DNA from: Purshia tridentata
Lineage: Eukaryota > Streptophyta > Magnoliopsida > Rosales > Rosaceae
Assembly (NCBI GenBank): GCA_003254885.1
Contig: QANT01006424.1
Location: 1-20,211, forward strand
Direction: 5' to 3'
DNA length: 20,211 nt
Position 1 is the stretch's first letter, and each line of letters opens with the position of its first letter. A program made the position numbers and the translations under genes. Below are positions 1 through 10,016 of this stretch, in pieces. Below the pieces are notes generated by a model that was not told where the DNA came from, searched no databases, and saw only the letters and a program-made list of their open reading frames with translations.

Positions 1-13
1 ATAATTTACCAGC

Positions 14-60
14 TGTATTAACATTATTTCTTTTTTTTTGGGACCAATGTATTAACGTTA
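14..60 (-). mobile_element. Micro-insertion 1: short poly(A)-ended insert with direct repeats
   Basis: A 13-bp sequence, TGTATTAAC(A/G)TTA, occurs at 14-26 and again at 48-60 with one mismatch. The 21 bp between them (27-47) read on the minus strand as TTGGTCCC followed by an A-run. A short 3'-A-tailed insert between direct repeats is the signature of target-primed retroposition. The insert is far too short to name its source. It matches the structure of the insertions near 16272, 16688 and 19795. Confidence 0.5.
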
Positions 61-99
61 ATTATTGAACTTTTATAGAAAGACTAAATTGAAAATAAA

Positions 100-197
100 A
101 TAAAAGATATCCCCTTCATCTTCCTCCCAGCTCCTCTGCTTCCCTGTAATTACCAGGCCACCGCCCCTTCTTTTTTCTCTCTTCCTTTCTCTTTCTG

Positions 198-234
<37 letters not shown>

Positions 235-710
235 GATAAGTCCTCAGATCCGACGTCGCTGGTGCAGCATTGTTGGGAGGCATCCGTGCCTACCGATGGC
301 ATTTATCCTATATCTTTTTCTTGATTTCATTCATCAACTTTCACCTCCATCTCATTCTCATACCCACTGGATTATATATATTAATTTTTTCCACTTCTAA
401 AGCCATGAACTGGGTTTTTGTATAGCATATATAAGAAATAATTGTTCAACCAATATAAACTTCGACATGGTCTAGCAACTTCACCAACTAGTACTAGTTG
501 TTCCATTTTAATTAACAAAGTAGTGGGCATTAGAACAAAAAATATAGAGATAGCAGTGGGTATGAGATGGTGGCAGTGGTACGTAGATGGGGCTTGAACA
601 ACAGGAAAGAGAGAGAGAGAAAAAAGGGGATGGGGTGGACGTAGGAGGGAGGAAGATGTAGGGTTTTTCTTTTAATTTTTAATTTAATTTTTTATATTAA
701 ATATTGGTAC
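100..710. repeat. Imperfect inverted-repeat pair
   Basis: Blocks in 100-372 recur in the same order, reverse-complemented, in 552-710. The blocks are an A-rich stretch followed by CATCTTCCTCCC (114-126 against about 645-658), a CCACC...TTTTTTCTCTC block, and TCTCATACCCACTG (357-370 against about 555-570). Much of the similarity is in low-complexity pyrimidine tracts, so only the two non-repetitive blocks carry real weight. No coding potential was recognised here. It may be a diverged foldback element or two insertions of one repeat family in opposite orientation. Confidence 0.4.
201..230. repeat. (TC)15 microsatellite
   Basis: Fifteen uninterrupted TC dinucleotides sit inside a longer pyrimidine-rich tract (about 165-230). 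Such tracts are common in plant promoters and 5' leaders, but no gene start could be linked to this one. Confidence 0.95.
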
Positions 711-1287
711 AGGTAAGTTATTAATAATATGGGTAAATGTGGAAGGAAGAAAGTTGAGATTGTTACTTATTAAAAGTTTAGTATTTTGTGCATTCAAATT
801 ACACATGGCAGTTAAAGAAGGGAAAAGATAAATAGAAAAGGCAGATAGAGAAGGCAAATAGCATTCCCCTAGTTATAATTTTGAAGTTTAGAAAAATGCT
901 TTTTTGAAGTTAAAAACATGCTTTTATTGTGTGCTTTGGCCAAGTCCCAAACCAAAATGTGGCAACTGCCAACTAATCCACTAAATAAACAATCATCATT
1001 TTTACTTCCATATCTTAATTGCCAAGAAAGATGGTTATGAATTATGACTAAAAACAAATAAAATTGCCGGCCACAAATTCTGTAATTCATAACACCACCC
1101 CCACCAACATGTTAATGTAATGTGTTATATAACTTATATTTTGGTCTTTAAAAAAAAAAAATATTTTCGAAGAGTTATATTTTGAGCATATGCAGAGCAA
1201 AGGTATCCCTTCTCATCCTATCAAAGTATCAAACCCAAGAAGCTATTATTGTCTAGGACATAGGAAAAGGGAGTGATTTTCCCTTTG

Positions 1288-1656
1288 AGGAATACTATCC
1301 ACCTTCTCCACTGATCTTCTTCTTTATTATTTTTATTCCACAATGTATTTTTATAATCCGAACCATTCATATTTTAAATAATTATTTGAAAATCATCTTC
1401 GTAAAAAATCAACTAAATCGGAAATCGTTTGATCATAGAATTATATAAATAAATAAATGGTAAGTTAAATTGTTACCAAAACCATCTATTTATTTTATCA
1501 AAGTTACATAATCAAACAATTTTCAATTTAATTGATTTTTTGTAGATATAATGTTCATAGTTAAATCTAAACTATAAAAAGTTTGCATTATAAAAATACA
1601 TTGTGAACTTAAAATAATATAGAAGAAGATTAGTAAAGAAAGTGAATAACATTCCT
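1288..1656. mobile_element. Foldback element, arms of about 175 bp
   Basis: The left arm (1288 to about 1463) and right arm (about 1473 to 1656) are imperfect reverse complements over essentially their whole length. They begin AGGAAT and end ATTCCT. Strongly matching blocks include CACAATGTATTTTTATAAT (left, near 1340) against its complement near 1590-1610, and AAAAAATCAACTAAAT near 1405 against its complement near 1530-1545. The centre is a few bases near 1466-1472. No coding sequence is seen. The structure is that of a foldback MITE; I could not identify a convincing target duplication, so the superfamily is open. Confidence 0.75.
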
Positions 1657-1788
1657 ACACTTCTTTTCTCCCCCACCCTATAAACAAAAGGCTTGAATAA
1701 TTTTCAAACTTCACACATGTAGGAAGAAATGAGCTTTTGTGTTAGTATTGTGGTCCTGAACTATTTCAACACTGGCATTTACTCTTAA

Positions 1789-2251
1789 GGCCCGTTTGGT
1801 TCAAGTTTTAGAGGCCTAGGAATGGGAAATCAATTATATTCCTATGTTTGGCAAGTACATGGAAAGGAAACCATTTCCTGGTCCAAGGGAAATCATTTCC
1901 CTTATTGGGGAGAAAATGAAACCCTTGCTGGAGCTTGGGTTTTGGTTTCCCTTCTCTTGGTAAAACATTTATTACTTATTACATTTACTAAACTAACTTT
2001 AATATTTTATTAAATTAATTAAAATAAATATTGCTTTTGTTTAATAAATAAGAGTATAATTGAAAAATTACACAAATTTCCTTTTATTTTCTTGCACAAA
2101 CCAAACAATGGAATAGAAATAAAAAGACAATTAGTGGTTTACTTTTCCAATATTACTAAATAAAAGAATGTAATATTATATTCCATTTCCCCTAAAAAAA
2201 AAATAGGCATTGATTTCCTAGGAAATCAATTCCACTAACCAAACGAACCCC
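1789..2251. mobile_element. Tourist-like (PIF/Harbinger) MITE, 463 bp
   Basis: The element starts GGCCCGTTTGGTT and ends with AACCAAACGAACCCC, so the ends are imperfect terminal inverted repeats. It is flanked by TAA on both sides (1786-1788 and 2252-2254), the 3-bp target preference of PIF/Harbinger elements. Just inside the ends, CCTAGGAA...AAATCAAT motifs also mirror each other (about 1816-1834 and 2204-2230). No transposase reading frame is present, so it is non-autonomous. A 20-bp sequence at 1771-1790 recurs at 2283-2302 with one mismatch, outside the element's right end. Confidence 0.8.
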
Positions 2252-2781
2252 TAAGGTCATCGAAAAATGGTCTAACTACCTCACTGGCATTTACTCATAA
2301 GGTTAAGCATTTACCTACTCGAAAGAAGGCTATAATCAATGAATCCAATCTGAATTTAAATTAAATATCTAACACGTTGAACTTTTTAAGTCTGAATTTG
2401 AATAAATATCTTGGATGACTACATATTAAAGTATTACACGATGTCCCTTTTTAAAATAAAAAGATAATCTAGTTGTATTTATATACAAGTAAATCAGATT
2501 TATTTAACCATCGACTTGTTAGATAAGGGGTGGAATCTTGAATAAGTCCACATCATAGAGAATTTGAATCTTTGACAGACCCATTCGAGTAAATGTATTA
2601 AGGAGAAAACCAGAAAAATGAAGAGAGGAAAAGCTTTTGAGTTGATTTTTGATAATTGATATGTTTATGTATAAGAATTTATGTAGAACTCTGTGGTGCA
2701 CAGTACTAACTAAAAAAAAAAAAAAACCAACTGAAAAAGATTTCAATACTGGGGAAAAGAAAAGGTGAGTACTAAAAATCC

Positions 2782-5121
2782 TCAAGTTTTGGATTTTTCC
2801 ACAAGAATAATTCGACCATTCCACTCAGTCTCATCTAGAGCTCTGATTGCTGCATCAGCATCTTCATCCCTTTCCAAAGTCAAAAATCCGAATCCACGTG
2901 AATCACCCGACCTTACAAGAAAAAACAATGCAAAAACTCAACTCAAAGAAAAATATAACAAGTATCTATCACAATAATAAGTATCTCCCAAGGGAAAGGC
3001 ATCTACAAGATAATAGCTAAGCAAAATAGAATGCATCAAGTATCCATGTCAAACACCTCGCTGTATTTGTATGCAGGTATAAACTGCAGAATTACCTCTT
3101 GTCTCTAACAATTCGAATATCTCGTACTCGACCAAACCTGGAAAACTTCCTTTCCAAATCTCTCTCTCTAGTCATAAAGCTAAAACCAGCAACAAATAAA
3201 TTTCTACCAGGTTTCCCCAATCCAGTTTTCCTATTAGGAGGTGGTGACCAATGTGTCCTTCTAGGAGATCGGTGATGAGAACGATATTCTGGAAAGGGAG
3301 ACCTTCGCCTTGGAGAACGATGTTCTGGAATAGGAGACCTTCGCCTTGGAGAACGATATTCCGGAATACGAGACCTTTGCCTTGGAGAATGATATTCTGG
3401 AATAGGAGACCTTTGCCTTGGAGAAAGCCTTTGCCTATCAAATTAAGGGATAAAAATATTAGGACTCCCTAGATGTTTAAGCAAAGATAGATTGATCTTT
3501 GCTACAACCAAAAAGCGGAATATTCACTCAAAAAGTTTCAGATACATCAGAAGTTTCAACTATTCTATTTACATAATAAGTTAATGGTAATGGTAATGCC
3601 TATGAATTAGAGGTCAAGAATCTTTTATTAATTAATGATCCACAAGAAGAAAAAAATGATTGGTCATAGAGAGCTAGTTAGTAGTTACATCTCAGGTTAT
3701 ATATACAATTTGATAAATCTTTGAGGGATTACTATCCATTTTCAGAAATTCAGGTATATAACAATGGCCATTACAGAGAATGCAATTTTCTAAATTTTGA
3801 GGTCATTTGATAGAAATTGAAAGAGATAAACCAAACCCTCACTTTCATAATTCTTAGAACTTGTTCAGATAATTAATTTTTTTCCATCTGACATTTATGA
3901 TACTGGAATTTCAACATAAGATAATAAAGAGGCTATAGAAGTTAACCTGGTCGACCTATGATGGGCTCTTGAATATGGGGACCTTGATCGAGACCTGTCA
4001 CGATAATTTCTCTGGTAACCATAAGAATCTCTATGACGAATGGGTGATCGTGTTTCCAATCTGTCCCTTCCCCGATAACTTGGGGGTGAATGATGGGACT
4101 TTGGGGATGTAGATATGTGCTTCAATGCGGAACCCTCCTTATGCCGGTAGTGCTGCTGAATGCCCCGTGTAGAAGCAGAAGTTTGCCTGGTGGGAGATGC
4201 ATGATCTGGCAAAACTTCTTTACATAGCTCAGACATTTCAGGTGAAGAAGGAATATTCTGGTTACGTGATCTTGGTGCATATAATGGGTCTTGAGAACTA
4301 TGCTGAGAAGGCAAATGCTTATGGCCATTAGGGGAGTGGTGGGGCGAACGAGAGCCTTCAGGTGAATTTGACATTGGTCTCCTTGTCCTAGGAGATATTG
4401 ATCCTCTGGTGGTTCTTCTCAGAGATTGAAGATCAGAATAAGTAATGCACGACTTTCTGTCCTCACCTGGGGAATCATCTTTCTTAGGTTCATCATCCCA
4501 CCAGTGCGATTTAGGAGAAGATAATGATTTCCCTGTTTGTAGATCACTAGCTTCTCTTTCTACTTCATCAATGGAAGACTTAATTAAGTCATATTGTGAC
4601 TTCTCTGAGACAATATTATTTGCTTGTCGAGCCAGAGGAGCAGCAGTTGGCCTAGCCAAGTCAGAATCGTTTTCCTCTCCTGCTCCCAGGTCTGCATTTT
4701 CTGTCAGAGGAGACTCCTGTGAATGAGCAGAATCTTCAATTCCCATTTCATAATGGAAAGTTTGCGACTTAGATTGATAGGAGGTATTAAGAAAATTACT
4801 GCCATGCAACTCATCCATCTCACCTTGGTAATAATTATTATCCTTGAGTGGAGACTGAGTCCGCTCTTGATCATGGTCAGGTTTTGTTTCTATTACATAG
4901 TCATGATCAGATTCAGTTGGCACAGGGTAAGATTTTTCCGGAAGAGAGTCTGAAATTTCATATCTGAAATCTGCATGGAGAGAGTGGGAACTTTGTTGCT
5001 GATGTTGGTTCAGATCTTTGGTGAGATCATCCCTTCTTTCAAAGTGTTTTTCATCAACCTTTACTACATTATCAACTGCAAATTTAAGGTCTGATTCACT
5101 GGCTAACATGGAATCATCCAT
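2782..5121 (-). CDS. SR45a/Tra2-like serine/arginine-rich RNA-binding splicing factor
   Basis: Three coding exons join in frame: 5121-3947, 3434-3096 and 2911-2782, giving 547 residues, with introns of 512 and 184 bp. An in-frame TGA lies just upstream of the ATG, which supports this start. Residues 1 to about 230 are acidic, polar and probably disordered. Residues about 230-460 are rich in Ser, Arg, Pro and His, with an SRSRSP core near 375-382 and four 12-residue repeats of the type SPRQRSPIPEYH at 396-443. An RRM fills about 469-544, with RNP2 as NLFVAG (470-475) and RNP1 as RGFGFLTL (510-517). Proteins of this family bind pre-mRNA in the nucleus and guide splice-site choice through RS-domain contacts. 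Arabidopsis SR45a has RS regions on both sides of the RRM, whereas this one ends three residues after the RRM's last conserved VEK. The family call is firm and the exact orthologue is not. Confidence 0.85.
3281..3424 (-). repeat. Coding minisatellite, four 36-bp units
   Basis: Four tandem 36-bp units lie in exon 2 of the SR45a-like gene, each encoding a variant of SPR(Q/R)RS(P/R)(I/F)PE(Y/H)(H/R). The units differ by a few substitutions, and the period keeps the frame. They extend the RS-type domain with regularly spaced Ser-Pro and Arg residues, plausible sites for SR-protein kinases. The regular spacing suggests slippage or unequal crossing over, so copy number may vary between alleles. Confidence 0.9.
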
Positions 5122-5156
5122 TTTTTTCGATTGCGCTCAATAGAAAAGCCAAGTGC

Positions 5157-6735
5157 CTGCAATTTATTCAAGTAGAATAATTAATAAAAATAACATAGAT
5201 CAACACACAGAACTGAAAGAATTATAGTCAGGTTCCATATGAGAATTTTAAACTATTACACAATCCCAGCCATAACTCATATATAAAGATCTGTTTAAGC
5301 ATATATAACTTCTATATAAAGATCTTTTATTGTCATCTATGTGAGGAAACCCAAGAGATTAAGCAGTAAATTTTCAGCTCTATAGAGGTGAAACCTAAAT
5401 ATCAGAATCACAATTAAACCATTGTGACTGCTATGTGAAAACTAGTGTTTAGAAAAAGGAGAATATCATTGAATTGAAATCAGAAATGCTTTCTTAATCA
5501 AATACCTATGTGTTCAATCAATAAAATTGGTGTGGCCTCATTTCCCCTCTTAAGTCCACATCTTCACGTCAAAAAAAAAAAAAAATGACAAAGAGATAAC
5601 CATTTTTCATGGGTTGTTTGCATATGTGTTCACATAGGAACATTTTCTAATGTAATTGTAATTAACACGCCATAAGAATGCAGAAGACTAATTATGGTAA
5701 CGACAAACATCAATATGCAACACTTTTTCAATTCAAGACAAAAGATGCTACAACTCAAATCTACACATGAGAATCAGAAAACATTCTTCAAATCTTACGT
5801 CAAAGCATTTGGAATGTATTCCCAGGCCACTCAAAGTACAGAAGAAAATTGCCCAGAAAATATTGATGCCAACCCTGGTCTTACACTATAAAACAAATCA
5901 GTAATTCCTGTTGACAAATTGAAATTACTATGCTCTCAACCAATTGAATGAATTCAACGCATTCATTTGATGGCTAGATAAGAGCAACACTTACCAGCCG
6001 AACCTAGATAAGAGCTAGCAGAATGCTCCATTGACTGGAATGTTTATAATTACTAGCCTTGTAGTCCTATGACCTCACAAAATCTGCGTGGTATGTGAGT
6101 AGTTCAACCAAACAAGCCTCATGATCGGGTATAGTATAATCTAGCACCATAGTAACCGTAAACATAACCGTATTTATCAAATTCTTTCATTATGAGTCGA
6201 ATACAACCCACTAGAAATTATGTAACTAACAACTTCCTTCAATAAGAGTCAAATAAAAATCTGCTTTCTTTAATAATTTATACACCTCCAGAACCAGCAA
6301 ACCATTCTCTCTTTTATCTTCCCTAAAATTATTAACTTTTTACTCAAAAGTTATAATAAAATTTGAGAATCAATAGTGAAGGATTGAAGATGGCCAAGGT
6401 GCCCCATACCCATCACAGGATTTTTGTAACAAAGCTATGGCCTACTTAAATGTAAATTAATTGGAAAAAAAACTAAAGCTTTGTCCTCGATTCACAGTTG
6501 CTAGCTAGAATGGGTGCCCATGAAAGAATAGAATCCTGAATTTCAAAAGCTTAATTCTGTACAAATATTAAAAACCAAAAGCATTCGATACAGTATTTAA
6601 AAGATATTAATATACCATCCAATTCCAGAAAAGAATGGTCTTTTTCTTTCTTTCTCTTTCTTTGAAAAAGAAAAATTGACTAAGAGAAACAGACAGAGCA
6701 ATATTATAATGGATACAAGAGTTTAGATTACCAAC
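5157..6735 (-). other. Probable 5'UTR intron of the SR45a-like gene
   Basis: On the minus strand a donor AAG|GTTGGT at 6736/6735 and an acceptor ATTGCAG at 5157 delimit a 1,579-bp intron that would join a leader exon to 35 bp of leader before the ATG at 5121. Nothing inside shows convincing coding potential. It contains a 15-A run near 5570-5585 and otherwise unremarkable AT-rich DNA. The pairing of the two sites is inferred; transcript reads would be needed to exclude other leader exons. Confidence 0.5.
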
Positions 6736-6830
6736 CTTGTGTAGATTCTTGTTTATGTGAATTTTGGTTATCAATCTCAGTCAGTCTCAGAGATTGAACT
6801 TGCAGTGCTTGTTAATGGCAGAGAGCCTGA
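6736..6830 (-). other. Probable 5'UTR exon of the SR45a-like gene
   Basis: This segment lies between a good donor (exon end 6736) and the GGCCCA-rich promoter region. It holds no ATG that opens a long frame in line with the coding exon. A pyrimidine tract ending in CAG just upstream (minus strand, near 6832) could be a further acceptor, so the left limit and any earlier leader exon are uncertain. Confidence 0.4.
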
Positions 6831-6996
6831 AAAAAAATACCAGAATGTTAAAAGGGAGGGAGTTCTGTTCTGTTTTACCATGTGTCGGATCTATGGGGTG
6901 AGATAAAGTATATTGCAAAATTGTTTTGGCGTCCGTTTCGCGGGTTTTGTGGGCTTTTTAATAACAGCTAAAATATGGGTAACCGACTAGGGTACA

Positions 6997-7075
6997 GGCC
7001 CAATACAAGGCCCATGAGATGAAAGTATTGGCCCAATAAAACTGGTAAAACATCTCATAATTCTCATATGGCCCA
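6997..7075 (-). promoter_or_regulatory. Cluster of four site II (TGGGCC) motifs, SR45a-like promoter
   Basis: GGCCCA on the plus strand, TGGGCC on the minus strand, occurs at 6997-7002, 7009-7014, 7030-7035 and 7070-7075. Such site II elements bind TCP-type factors and are typical of plant housekeeping and translation or RNA-processing genes. The cluster lies about 170-250 bp upstream of the inferred leader exon and points to a start of transcription near 6850-6900. No clear TATA box was seen, which fits this promoter class. Confidence 0.55.
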
Positions 7076-7353
7076 AGCTATTCGGATCAACATTCATTGC
7101 TGAGTTGACTATCCTTGTGTTATTCGGCATTAGTGTACCGAAATATTTATGTTATTTCGACAGTCAACTATCGAACTCTTTTGTATATATTTCAGTAATA
7201 TACTGCAAAATCAGAAAAAAAGGGTAAAATAAGAAAAGTTAATCTAAAATATATTAGGGTGATTAGCTCAGTAATTAAAGGTGGTTGGAATAGTTTGAGC
7301 CTTCTCATATATTTCTTATTTGTCTTTTTAGAAGCATTCACATGAAAATGCAA

Positions 7354-7669
7354 GGTATTCAATTCAGAATTTTAAAGATTTCATAGAAATCTAAGTATAT
7401 TCAACTCAAAATTTTAAGAATTCCATTGAAATCTAGGTGTCTTCAATCTCTTATGGATTTTAAAGAATTTCATTTAAGTGATAGATTTTGATGGATTTTG
7501 ATGAATTTTAAACATAAAACAAAGGCAACAGGAATTCCAACCTATTCCCCTTGGATTTTAATGGATTCCATGGAATTCCATAAAACTCCATAGAATCCAT
7601 GAAATCTGTAGGAATTTATAAACCCTCTTAAATCTATTAAAATCCATTAAAATCCAGATTGAGTAGACC
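7354..7669. mobile_element. Degenerate MITE-like element with internal 42-bp repeats
   Basis: The left end, starting GGTATTCAATTCAGAATTTTA, mirrors the right end, whose complement starts GGTCTACTCAATCTGGATTT. Inside the left end the same roughly 42-bp unit is repeated about three times (7354-7393, about 7396-7436, about 7437-7478) with divergence. The right half is dense in ATGGATT/AATCCAT motifs that form further inverted pairs. There is no coding frame. ATGAAA lies near both outer flanks but is not a clean target duplication. Confidence 0.5.
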
Positions 7670-10016
7670 CCCCTAAATGAAATTATGTGTAGGTATTGTT
7701 GCCACTTGCCAATCTTGTTGCATAGGTTTGAAAACAAAATATTTTTTCATAAGAAAGACATTATTTTTTGTGTTTATCTATCTCATTAAGTAGTAAATTA
7801 AGTAATAAAATAAATAAATAGATAAAATGTATACATTCATTACATTTTTTTCTTTTGGCTCGAGTAGTTTTCTCTATTGCAACAACTGATTAATACCAGT
7901 CAATAAACAATTATCTTTTAAGCAAGGAGAAATATCATGTCAAATCTTGGTGGGGTTGATTTGGGTTGTGGATGGCATAACAAGCTGAAAGCTGGAACAC
8001 CCCCGTCTGTGCATTTATTTTGATGAAATACCAAACAAGACTATTCAACAATGGGTGAGAAAAAAGGTGCCTAAGTAGGCTAAAATATCATAGAGTACCA
8101 TATCTACCATTCAAAAATATTGATACCATATATCTACCATAAGCAATATTAATTATAGCACCACTTGCCCTTACCTTTGAAATTTCACTATCTCAGCCCA
8201 CAGAAGCTCTTAACCACACCACCTATCCCAGCACCTGGTTTTGCTTAGTTTCCTGCTTCACTTTGCTTTTGAGGCACTGCCAGTAGATGAAGATATATTA
8301 CCCTCTTTGCCTTGATAGATATTTGATATTCATGCTTACTTAATATTACTGACAAACCAAAGTTGTCCTTTTATTACAAGAAAATTAAGACTTTACACTT
8401 CGAACAAAGCAAGAGTACTATAAATAGCAATAATATATGGGTGACTATGCTTTCAATTCATACCATTGGAATCAAACAAATCTTTATGGTACAATAAATA
8501 TAGCCTGCAACTTAATTAAGCTGTAGTCAGTAACTGGGAAACTCGCCCATTGGATTGAGTCCCAACTCTCCCAATTTAATTGGCTGAAACTAGTATTCTG
8601 CAAACTAATTAAATCAGATCAATGAGAAGTTAGATATGAACTGGTTTTGGCAGTGGGTTCTTTGCATTTATTTTTAGCTGAATCCATAATTTCGATTTAT
8701 AATTTGACAATACATTATGTACGTCGTGAACTATCTGATATATTATATTGTCATACAAGTTTTAATGTAGAGATTTAAAAAATAATTCATCTTATAAATA
8801 ATTCAAAGGAACTAATAGTCTGATGAGAGTTTTTTCAAATCCTGGATACCATTTTTACTGCTCGTACCTCTTCTCCTTATTAAAAGAAAAAGTTCGATTT
8901 CTCTTAATTTTATATTGTTTAATTTGTTTTGCTTAGATGAAGATTTGGTCATAGTATCTATGACCTCATAAACTATCTAGCTTCAAGGAAGGTGTTTATG
9001 TTTTTGAATCCAAATTTAAAACGTGGTTGTGGGACCAAAGTATACTAAAGGTAAATTAAAGTTCGAGTGCCATTTTTGTCATTTGTTTTATATATATTAT
9101 TGTTTTCAAGAAAAAGAAATTAAAGAAAAAATTATCAATACCACCTTGTTCGCCTCCACGAAATCTCAATACCAGCTAGCTTCCCTAATTCATGTGTAAA
9201 ACCATCCCAAACCCAAAAACCTGATGCGTTGTAACACATCAATCCCATCTGAGGCTCTGAGCACCACAGTGTTGAAGATATTATTATCTTCTATAATAAT
9301 CCATGTCAATATCATCAGAATAAATATTTTGTTGATTTAGAACTGCACTGTTTACAACAGTTTGATTAGGAAATGGGAATTAGCAGGGTAAACAATTGTT
9401 TCTAATTGTAGTTACGATCTAGATCTAGCCAAAAAAAGAGAAGAAAATTGAGAGAAAACAGGTCTTCCATATCCATATGGATATCAATTATGGAGGGTTG
9501 CTTGCTCAAATCAGTAGCATTTCGTGTTGTCTGTCTCATTCCTAGACGCTATATTTCCCTCTTCTGTAAAATAATATATAGTACATATTATGGGCAATGC
9601 TCACATGCAAAATATATAATCAATGGTCCAGATTAATTTGACAACATAATTTATATGTCAAGTACTGCAAGGGTCACAACAATTATTCACCAAATTATTT
9701 TTTTGAAATTTAGATTCGGTTTGAGACTTATTTATTTCTAATAAGTTAGATAGTGACACGTACACTGACACATCATTTGATGAATCATGTTCGACTCTAA
9801 CATGATTCTAATGTGTTAAACTGTCCATGACAAAATCTCATTTTCCTACATATAATTGGTGGCACTTTTCTAGCTCTCTTAAATGCATAGCTATGCTGCT
9901 CCTTACCTTTAAATATGCTCATCATCTTCTGGTTGCTTCACCACGTCCCAAAACAATAGTCCAGCTCTTACCCTTTACTACTGTGTCGCAATTCCCACTC
10001 AACATCACTACACACC
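7670..10016. other. Intergenic region, no gene recognised
   Basis: About 2.3 kb of AT-rich DNA separate the SR45a-like promoter side from the RING gene. No reading frame, exon pair or RNA gene is convincing. Small items seen are a perfect 16-bp palindrome at 9469-9484 and an imperfect inverted repeat at about 9767-9816 around AATCATGTT...AACATGATT. The last few hundred bases should hold the RING gene promoter; a CATATAAT at 9848-9855 could be a TATA-like element, but this is weak. Confidence 0.5.

Noticed and set aside
485..500. Perfect 16-bp palindrome CAACTAGTACTAGTTG
   Set aside because: An isolated short palindrome in AT-rich DNA with no associated motif or repeat; no function can be supported.
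1132..1190. A-run at 1150-1161 with ATATTTTGG/ATATTTTCG on either side, as a further micro-insertion
   Set aside because: The direct repeats are only 8 bp, imperfect and of low complexity, so chance is likely.
1822..2013. 63-residue open frame on the plus strand
   Set aside because: It lies wholly inside the Tourist-like MITE, runs through its terminal motifs and has no recognisable domain.
3172..3441. 89-residue minus-strand frame with repeated GKGLLFQNIVLQ units
   Set aside because: It is a shadow of the SR45a-like exon 2 repeats in another frame. The RS frame continues through both splice sites into an RRM.
5694..5891. 65-residue plus-strand frame
   Set aside because: It lies in the inferred 5'UTR intron of the SR45a-like gene on the opposite strand. 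It has no domain, no splice partners and no promoter evidence.
7258..7302. Possible tRNA-derived SINE head: TTAGCTCAGT (box A-like) with GTTTGAGCC (box B-like) about 30 bp later
   Set aside because: The box B match is poor, no cloverleaf can be formed and no A- or T-tail with target duplication was found nearby. Kept only as a hint.
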